NCBI GenBank assembly: GCA_013076295.1
Contig: RQOL01000532.1
Location: 682,001-746,000 of the forward strand
Source: Sanderia malayensis
Lineage: Eukaryota; Cnidaria; Scyphozoa; Semaeostomeae; Pelagiidae
DNA: 64,000 bases
Direction of reading: 5' to 3'
Shown: positions 56,714 to 64,000 of the stretch, piece after piece
How positions within the stretch are numbered: position 1 is the first letter of the stretch
Layout: each line of letters opens with the position of its first letter
Translations under genes and position numbers: made by a program
The notes under the pieces: generated by a model
The model's database searches: none
What the model was told of the DNA's origin: nothing
What the model saw: only the letters and a program-made list of their open reading frames with translations

Positions 56714-59258
56714 TTATGCTGTATTGTACGCTTTGCCTTTCATCACTGCCATCATGCTGCTTTCAAAGTGCAAGTAGTCATCAAAGCTGACAGGAATCTT
56801 CAAATCAAGTGTGCATGTGGAAGCATATATAGCATCCACATTTCCAATGTGAACTGATATAGAACCAGGCACAAAAACAGAGGTGCAAGAGCTTGAACCT
56901 GTTACATAGCATAAAAAATTGGCCAATGTTCGTTCAGAAGCATTCTCAATAAATAAAAATAGCCATCCCTGCACTTGACGTATTTGGCGGTCTTCAGAAA
57001 ATTCAAGCTTTAGTAACTGTTTCACATAATTTGCAGACACAGCATCATCTTGGTGTATGAAAAAATGCACAAATTTACTTGGAGCAGCTTCTACTTCCTT
57101 GAGAAAACCAAGGATCTTTAATCCATTTCTGAATTGGTCGAGAATTGCTTTATGCTTTATAATTGTGTCATGCAGGACAAGGCACTGAACAACTTCTTCT
57201 TTATTCTTTTCCTGAAAGAAAATATTATTTAGGTGGTGAATTTCTATTAAAATACAGGCTTTGTGCCGATTAAAACCTGTTTTCTTTTTACACTCTCAAA
57301 AAATTCTTGTTTAAAGGGTAGGATTTAATGTTTCTAAAAATTATGCAACAGCTGTGGCACATACATTTAGTTTTCTTGTTTGTCCACACTCCTGCATGAA
57401 TCTCAAGAAGCTCTCATCTTCAGAAATCTCGACAAGATCATTGGTACCACCATCCTTGATCTGAAAACAAGGTAAAAAATAGTTACTATGATGGTTCCTT
57501 ACTAAGATGACTACTATTATGCGAATAGATACAACCAACAATGTACAATACTAATGTGAAGTCCATGAATTTTTCATATTTGCATACATCATCAAAAGAA
57601 AAGAGTAACGATTATTAAGATACCTAAATTCAGATTCAGAATGAGATTCTGATACAGGGGTATCGATACAGGGATACTACTATTATGGTTCCTGATTCTC
57701 TTAAGGGGTCCTTTTAAAAGAAAAAGTTTAGCTTGCAACAAGCTTCACATACCCTTTCAAGAAATGCAGCCAGCTCAATATCCCCGACATCAATAAATGA
57801 GGATCTTCCAACGGCTTGACTGAGGTCACCAGTAGCGATGTACCAAAATATTCCAGGGGCAAGGTAAGGAAAACCTGGCCCACCCTGCACTAAACTGTGA
57901 GCAATCATCTTTCCAAGAACTTCAAAAATGCCTGTCAGTACATGTTCACTGCTATAAACTGGTGTGAGTCTTGCATTTTGGCCACGAAACAATCTAAGGT
58001 ATCCTTCCCCTTCTGCAATTTGTGCAAAGACGTCAGAGAATGATTGGCGTAATACACCTCCAGTGTCAACAGCTGGCTCTCCCCTTATTTGCAACTTTAT
58101 TTGAAGGCATGGGTCAAAATCTGGACTCTTGTAGATGGAAAATAAATCCATGAGTAGGTCTTCTTTGTCCAGCTTTACTTTCTCTGCACATATGTATGGT
58201 TTCATGGTTTTCTTCAGCCTCTGCAAAATCTGGCATGCATCCTCATCATCTTTCCCTACAAAACTATCATGTCTCACAGAGCTCCTAGGCTCACTTAAAA
58301 AATTGGCAGCTGCCTCTAGATCTTGATGAACAATCAAAGATTCTCGTAACAGTTCTGTTCTTGTGTTGGGAAAAATGGTGGACAGTGATTGTAAGCCATC
58401 TTGGAAAAATGAAGACTCTTCAACACATGTGGATCCAGATGCAGTCATACTTGTTCCTGGCTGGGGCTCTTCTGTACTTGTTCCTGGTTTGGGTTCTTCT
58501 GCACTTGCTCCTGGTTTTGCTGCTCTTACATTTGATGGCTGCACATCTTCATGGTGGGCTCTTTCCATCTCCTCATCATCACTGAGACTAACCAGTGTAT
58601 GTTTTGGGACATTCAGCCTGACATATAATCTTCCATTTCCACAAAGATGTTTGATATGTTTAAAATCCCATTTATGGTCATCCTTTACTACAGGCAATGA
58701 AATAGTATTTCTTTCTCTTTTTACAAAATCAAAGTCCCGTTGGTTAATCTGGGGCAGCTTTGTACTGAACAAGGAAGCCAATTCAGCTCGAATATCATCT
58801 TCAGTAAAATCAGATGATAAGTCAAACTGTCCTTTCAACACAACCATCTCGTCAACTACAGTGTAATCTTGATCTTGAGGCTGCTCAGTCTCGTCGAGAA
58901 GATAGACACTCTTGGGTATAACTTGTGCTTTGGAAGCTGCCTTTCCCCTTTTCTTGAAGCGAAAATTATGCCCAGGGAGACTGACGTTCGTTCTCTTCAG
59001 TCCTGGCGATGTTGCAGTTTGCAGGTTGCTGCTTGTGATCGGCATAACATTTAGGCCTACACTCGAGCTTGGCCTAGGCGGATTTGTTGAATGCTGTTCC
59101 GCCAAATTCCTCGACACAGCTGTGGCAGATGAGGCGATGAGCTGCCTTGTCCTCTGTATCAAATTGCTTTGCTGCCCTTGAGCCGAAGACGACCTTCTTA
59201 ACTCCTCTCTGACACACTGTCGCACGCATTCCTCCAAACTTCTTCGGTCGGCCATCAT
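56714..59258 (-). CDS. Transposon-encoded CUE + HECT E3 ubiquitin ligase, 3 exons, 699 aa
   Basis: HECT proteins take ubiquitin from an E2 on a catalytic Cys and pass it to a substrate. Exons: 59258-57753 (502 codons, donor AGG|GTATGT), 57460-57365 (32 codons) and 57211-56714 (165 codons, stop TAA). All are phase 0. The ATG at 59258 (MMADRRS) was chosen because the frame is closed upstream. Residues ~1-250 are of unknown function. PGTSTEEPQPGTS repeats follow, then a CUE-like stretch (~285-320, LSTIFPNTRTELLRESL). The HECT domain is ~355-699: GEPAVDTGGVLRQSF, then the C-lobe with ASTCTLDLKIP, where C667 is the likely catalytic Cys, followed by the expected L..P and Y segments. HECT resembles the G2E3-like group. 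It has no stops, so it may be recently active. Confidence 0.9.
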
Positions 59259-59336
59259 CGCAGCATCAGAGTTAACTGTTAACTTGAGGCGTGGCAACTT
59301 TTGGCGCCAAAAAAAAGGAACATGGCATCATGGGAT

Positions 59337-59480
59337 TTGTTGACAATGAAAAGGTTTGTTGACACTGAAAAATGTTTGTTGACATTGAATTGTGCCCTTG
59401 AAGTTGAATTGTACCCTTGAAGTTGAATTGTACCCTTGAATGTGAATTGTTCCCTTGAAGTCGAAATGTAACGTTGAAGT
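59337..59480. repeat. Subterminal short tandem repeats of the transposon (right)
   Basis: Mirror image of the left array: TTTGTTGAC(A)(A/C)TGAA words, then CCCTTGAAGTTGAATTGTA repeats. It lies within the right inverted repeat. Confidence 0.8.
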
Positions 59481-59650
59481 TGAAGTGTTTCCTTGTTGAA
59501 GTTAGTGTTTTATCTTGATTGTGGTGTCATTCGTTGATTTTTTTGAAAATTCTACCCTTGGTCTTAAACTTAATTCTTGACGTTGAAAATAGCTATTGAA
59601 TTGTGGTGCAATTTTATTTTCTTGAATTTTGCACCATTCGGCCAACCATA

Positions 59651-60161
59651 CTTAGAAACATCATTATTTGCATGAAAACGAAGATTAATAATGATCAGGA
59701 AAAATTTGAAGTGCAAAACAATCTCGAAAAATCAAATTTCGTAGAATATAGTGCGAAATATAAGTTAATTTATATATTTAGCAGATACATATTGTTTATT
59801 ATTGTACATACATACAGCAGTCCAAACAAGACAAGACATTGCCACTAACATGGAACTTTACCTGGCCTATGAAAAGATCAACAAGGATCTCCTGGGATTT
59901 TTAGCAGACACCGTCGCGTCGTCCTGTTTCTTTTGGGTCTTCCTGGCAACAGATCGAGTAATGTAATAGCGTTGCCCTATCTTTTTAATATGTAATATTA
60001 AATTGACATTACAGAACTATTTCGATATTCCGAGGATACAAATTAACTTATTTCCCACCACTATATTCTACGAAATTTGATTTTTCGAGATTGTTTTGCA
60101 CTTCAAATTTTTCCTGATCATTATTAATATTCGTTTTCATGCAAATAATGATGTTTCTAAG
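59651..60161. mobile_element. 511-bp foldback MITE in the transposon's right inverted repeat
   Basis: Ends CTTAGAAACATCATTATTTG and complement, with arms of about 105 bp. Comparison with the uninterrupted left repeat (TTAGATATGGTAGGCC near 54099) places the insertion within ACCATA/CTAAGCAC. The target duplication is unclear. Confidence 0.8.
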
Positions 60162-60480
60162 CACAATTTCAAGTTGTATACTTCTTTTCTCGAAATTCTA
60201 GGCCGTTTCCTCTTCATCATAACACTACATGACGTAAGAATTTGTCGGCGTCTTTGAAAAAAAGTGATGGACTCGATTTTACTCTGCTTTGGTTCAGAGT
60301 AAAATTTTCAATGATGGAGGATTAACACCTCGTAAGCGCATTAAAATCTGCTGCGAAAATCCATCATTTTTGCATGTTACACGATCACTTTTTATCACGT
60401 TGGTCCAATATCAAAAAAGTGATGGCAAAAAGTGATCGTGTAACCCGGCCTTTAGAATAAATAACGGAATATTGCAAGGT

Positions 60481-62113
60481 GTATACGCTCTTTAACCGGA
60501 AATGAATTTTCATTGGCTAACGCGATTTTTCTTAGCGACGTGGTAGCAACGGATCTGGCCATGGATCTTCACAGTGAAAAGCCTATGGAGCTGCGCCTAA
60601 CTCGTGTTTTAAAAGTGGGTTTTATCGCGTTATTTTGGTAAAATATTGAACAAAATATGTTTTTCTTGCAGGTTCGTATATGATATTTCAAATTTGTCAA
60701 ATTTTTTCAAACATTTTTCACTTCTGGGTTTTATTTTGCGCTTTGTCAAAACATACCAAATTTAGGCTCGTCCGCCCGTCAATTGGTCAGTAAACTCAAT
60801 TATTAGGGTTATATACTTCATTTCAATCGAGGAAATGCAGAATTCTAGAAAATACTAATCATAAATAGTGCGGGTTCGTGCTTTCTCGGTTAGTTTTCAA
60901 ACACCCGTTAGTTTTCAAACGCAGCTAATGTACGAAATGAAATGTTATGTTTCACTTGTAGTATGAGGAGTGCAGACATGAATATGAATTGCGCATTCGT
61001 GAATGTTATATTTTTCTTTAATTGATTTTGACCTTTTTTTGATAGTAGGATGGCATAATCTCACCAATTTCAGAATTTTTGCAAATAAATAGATGGCATT
61101 TTTCCAAGTAAATTCTCTTTTGCTACATCAATAGTTTTGAGCTGTTTTGCTTTCCATATTACAAAATGGGTCCATTCAATACGGGCTGATGTCAGTTCAG
61201 CTTGTACTTGATCCCATTGGGGATGAAAGATGGAATAATATAAGGTTCAAATGTATAAAACACTTGCTTGAGTAATATATGAAAGTCACAGGAAATAACA
61301 TTCAACCAACTGGCTTGGACTTTTTTCCAAGTATACTAATAAGGTGCACCCTGGATGGAATCACTGAAACACCCTCTAATAAAAGTAAGAGGGACCTTGG
61401 AGATCAAATGACCCTATTGAAGTAGCACATTCGAGAAGATTGCTCAGGCTTAACTGAAGGTCTAAGTTAAAGAGGATAGTTTCTAACTTGCAAAAAATGT
61501 AAACTTAGATAGAGAATAAAATTGCTAGTTTTTAATGCCAGCTGCACTGCTATCAGTTAGTCTTGAATGGGCCCTTTTGTTATATGGACACAGAACAACT
61601 CAGAACTGCATATTGATTTGATTTGATGTACCTAGTCTGTAAAACATTAGCTTCCACAAGGGACGTTTAAAAATTAACCAAGACAGCACAAACCCGCACC
61701 ATTTTCCTCAAAATGATTATTATTTATGATTAGTGTTTTCTGCAATTCATCATTTGCTCAATCGAAATGAAACATAACCCCAAAAATTGAGTTACTGACC
61801 AATTGACTAGCGGACGGGCCTAAATTTTGTATATATAGGGCACATTTTGACACACCGCAAAATACAGCCGAGAAACAAAAATAGACAAAAATCTTGACAA
61901 ATTCGAAATATCATATACGAACCCGCAAGAAAAGCATATTTTTTTCAATATTTTGCCAAAATAACGCGATAAAACCCACTTTTAAAACATGAGTTGGGCG
62001 CAGCTCCATAGGCTTTTCACTGTGAAGATCCATGGCCAGACCCGTTGCTACCACGTCGCTAAGAAAAATCGCGTTAGCCAATGAAAATTCATTTCCGGTT
62101 AAAGAGCGTATAT
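60481..62113. repeat. Foldback repeat with ~420-bp arms
   Basis: Left arm 60481-~60900 and right arm ~61672-62113 are inverted copies (GTATACGCTCTTTAACCGGA ... TCCGGTTAAAGAGCGTATA) at roughly 85-90% identity, around a ~770-bp centre with no ORF. Family unknown. Confidence 0.85.
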
Positions 62114-62465
62114 GCGCGTTCTATTTTCCATTCTACATTCCATTCTATATTCAATGAATCCATTCATTTGAGCAGTGTTTGGCCTAAATTTGGGGACAAG
62201 ATTGATATAGGGCATTTAAATGAGTTTTAAACAATCCTCATTTGTACAATTCATAGTTTCGCAAGCATTTTGATGTTCATTTGGTTGAAAATACAGAAAA
62301 GAACATAAAGGTATACAGCGTGAGGTTGATTTGAGACAACCGCGCGAAGAACGTGGAAAGTATAAATTACCATGAACATGCATTGATAAGGCATGTGATG
62401 GAACATAAGAACATTGTCTCTTTTATGTTGATTGCCCAAAAACTGGAATTTCAGTACTGGAAATC

Positions 62466-62794
62466 ATAGGCGCCGACTTTTATTTTTCCTAGGGGGGGCT
62501 CGAAATTAAAAAAAAAATTGGAAAAATAAAAAGGTAGAAAAACTCCCTGTCACTTTTAATAACGTACACTATACATATGTATTATGTATAATAAAACACA
62601 AAACATTGCAATAAAAAAGATATTAACATCATGGTCTACAGTATCATCAGTTCAATTCTTTGATTAGTGCTTCTTCAATAAAATAAACGTGTTTTTTCAG
62701 ATCCCAAACAAAATTCCCAGGGGGGGCTGAGCCGCCCCATAGAAATTTCCAGAGGGGGCTTGAGCCCCCAAGCCCCCACGTAGTCGGCCCCTAT
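62466..62794. repeat. Short MITE-like repeat, ATAGGCGCCGAC ends
   Basis: Starts ATAGGCGCCGACTTT and ends GTCGGCCCCTAT. Subterminal AGGGGGGGCT and GAGCCCCCAAGCCCCC runs are complementary. No coding capacity. Confidence 0.7.
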
Positions 62795-62882
62795 GCTGGA
62801 AATTCTGAAATTCTACAGAAATACGTCACCAGACAGTCGGTTTCTTTATGTCTGCAGTTTTATGCTAGAAACACAAAATCAT

Positions 62883-62948
62883 GCTGAGAATATCGGATGG
62901 AATAAAATCAAAACGTTTTGATTTTATTCCATCGAATATTCTCAGCTT
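62883..62948. repeat. Loopless 66-bp palindrome
   Basis: Two 33-bp arms starting GCTGAGAATAT meet at AAAACG/CGTTTT with only two mismatches and no spacer. It could form a cruciform. Confidence 0.9.
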
Positions 62949-63053
62949 CTTTTGTTCTTTTGACAAGGTGTTAATTCGACTCCCCCCCCCGACGGGCTAT
63001 TTTTGGGATGTCTGGAGAATAAATAATGCAAAATAGCTAGGTGTATTCGGGCC

Positions 63054-64000
63054 TTAACGGATTATTTCTCAGTTCTCAGTCTCGTCTCGTCTTTGTTATT
63101 TATGCAATGCTGGCTGGTATCTGGTATATCAATGGAAACCAGGGGCATAGGGAAATGGGGGCCAGAAAAAGCCACCATTTTGACAAATTATGCAAAGGTG
63201 CCCCATGAAAACCCAAGAGTGCTCTTTTAAAATTCCAAAGTGGGTGGCGTGGGTGTTGTCCCCCGGGTTTACCCATGCATGTATCGCGCTATAACCCTTT
63301 AGTACAGATGTACTAAAGGGTGATGTGATAGCGCGATTCATGCTGTCACTGTCAGAGTATCCTTCACTGGGAGGAATTTTAGAAATTTTTCCACTCAGGC
63401 ACTGGCCAAGTCGTTTCATAGATAATATTTTTAGGAAATATGCAAGATAGAGCTACCAAAAATTTATGACTGGACCTTGCAGAGCTATATTTCATTAATA
63501 TATCATTAAAAATATATTATCTCGTCCAGGGTAAAAAGTAGATGTACATAGAAAGCACTTTGCTTCGTTTTCAGAGTTTCATTTTTTTGGAAAGAAAGAA
63601 ATTGAAGCCACCAAATTTTTATGACCGGACGGTGTAGGACTATATTTTATGAATATGAAGTTAAAGATTTATTATCCTTACTTGGAAAAAGCTGATGTAT
63701 TTACAACGCACTTTGTCGTCGCGATCTTAATTGTTTACACAATTAGGCCCTTGTGAGAAGCAAGTTTTTTACAAGAAAAACATACGGTAAAGACTCAACG
63801 TTTCCTGTGTGTGTCCTTCTCCTCGTTTTCACTTCTGCATATGTTATTTTCGTTATGTTTATTTGTGCAGATCTGTAACCTTAAAAAATCACAACCATCA
63901 TAGTTTTTCAATGATGAGCCAAGGACTGTCACACACAGTAACGTTACAAATGTATCACTTCTCTTCTCGACAACGATGCGATCTGTCGATTACGAAAAAT
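63054..64000. other. Terminal ~950 bp without a gene
   Basis: No convincing coding region. Contains an imperfect palindrome at 63282-63337 (ATCGCGCTAT / ATAGCGCGAT outer arms, ACCCTTTAGTACA / TGTACTAAAGGGT inner arms). Confidence 0.6.

Larger units (their letters stand above)
53808..60450. mobile_element. 6.6-kb DNA transposon encoding a DDE integrase and a HECT ubiquitin ligase
   Basis: Very long terminal inverted repeats: left 53808 to about 54455, right about 59303 to 60450 (interrupted by a 511-bp MITE). Termini are GGCCGGGTTACACGATCACT and complement. Subterminal arrays of CAACTTCAAGGG(T)AC and GTCAACAAA words are mirrored at both ends. Two convergent genes read inward from the repeats: integrase on plus (54486-55969) and HECT protein on minus (59258-56714). 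The start-codon context CCCATGATGCCATG occurs in both repeats. Flanks are TTAA left and TTTA right. The integrase has a one-base frameshift; the HECT gene looks intact. Confidence 0.9.
53751..63053. mobile_element. TTAA-flanked element enclosing the HECT/integrase transposon
   Basis: Inverted ends of ~45 bp (AGGCCCGAATACACCTAGCT at left, complement at right), with TTAA at 53747-53750 and 63054-63057. The interior is made up of the 6.6-kb transposon (53808-60450), a foldback repeat (60481-62113) and a short MITE (62466-62794), so little of the original element remains. Confidence 0.7.

Noticed and set aside
58363..58866. 167-codon plus-strand frame
   Set aside because: Antisense shadow of the HECT gene's first exon.
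1..64000. tRNA genes
   Set aside because: No cloverleaf with a GGTTCRA T-loop and matching acceptor stem was found by eye on either strand.

Overview
This is a window of animal nuclear DNA. It is AT-rich and intron-rich, and transposable elements (TEs) fill most of it. The TE types (DIRS, Penelope-like, Ty3, LINE, a THAP-bearing TTAA element, foldback elements) together with 5S-rRNA-derived repeats suggest a marine invertebrate. The phylum cannot be fixed from the sequence alone.

The window has one recognisable host gene, on the minus strand: an apparently complete MOV10L1/Armitage-type RNA helicase (piRNA pathway). I assembled 21 exons from 53396 (ATG) down to 16406 (stop). Every exon has AG/GT borders and compatible phases. 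The sum is 3393 nt, or 1130 aa: three N-terminal cold-shock-like modules, a middle region, and all superfamily-1 helicase motifs. Its introns hold nearly all of the TE load between 17 and 52 kb, including a 12.2-kb intron 16 with elements nested several deep.

Layout. 0-5.7 kb: no convincing gene; one short MITE-like repeat and satellite fragments. 5.7-11.3 kb: a broken Penelope-like element between ~620-bp direct repeats that each carry a 5S-rRNA-like block, plus a 122-bp tandem array. 11.5-15.2 kb: a decayed Ty3/Gypsy-like remnant. 15.6 kb: a third 5S-like block. 16.4-53.4 kb: the helicase gene. Its introns contain a THAP-bearing TTAA element (20.5-22.1), a GACAGGG-ended foldback element (24.0-35.7) invaded by a DIRS-like element that is itself split by a LINE, a TTAA foldback element invaded by a TA-flanked MITE, an 88-bp-class minisatellite (38.3-39.7), a second GACAGGG foldback element (43.1-46.1) and LINE fragments (48.5-49.5, 51.9-52.2). 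53.75-63.05 kb: a TTAA-flanked element containing a 6.6-kb transposon with ~640-bp inverted repeats and two convergent genes, a DDE integrase and a spliced CUE+HECT ubiquitin ligase. A large foldback repeat follows at 60.5-62.1.

The most unusual item is the HECT-ligase/integrase transposon lying about 0.4 kb upstream of the piRNA helicase start codon. A 287-bp internally deleted relative of it sits in helicase intron 15. Next in interest are the two GACAGGG foldback elements, which share a FEN/PIN-like motif protein, and the 5S-derived blocks inside the repeats flanking the Penelope-like element.
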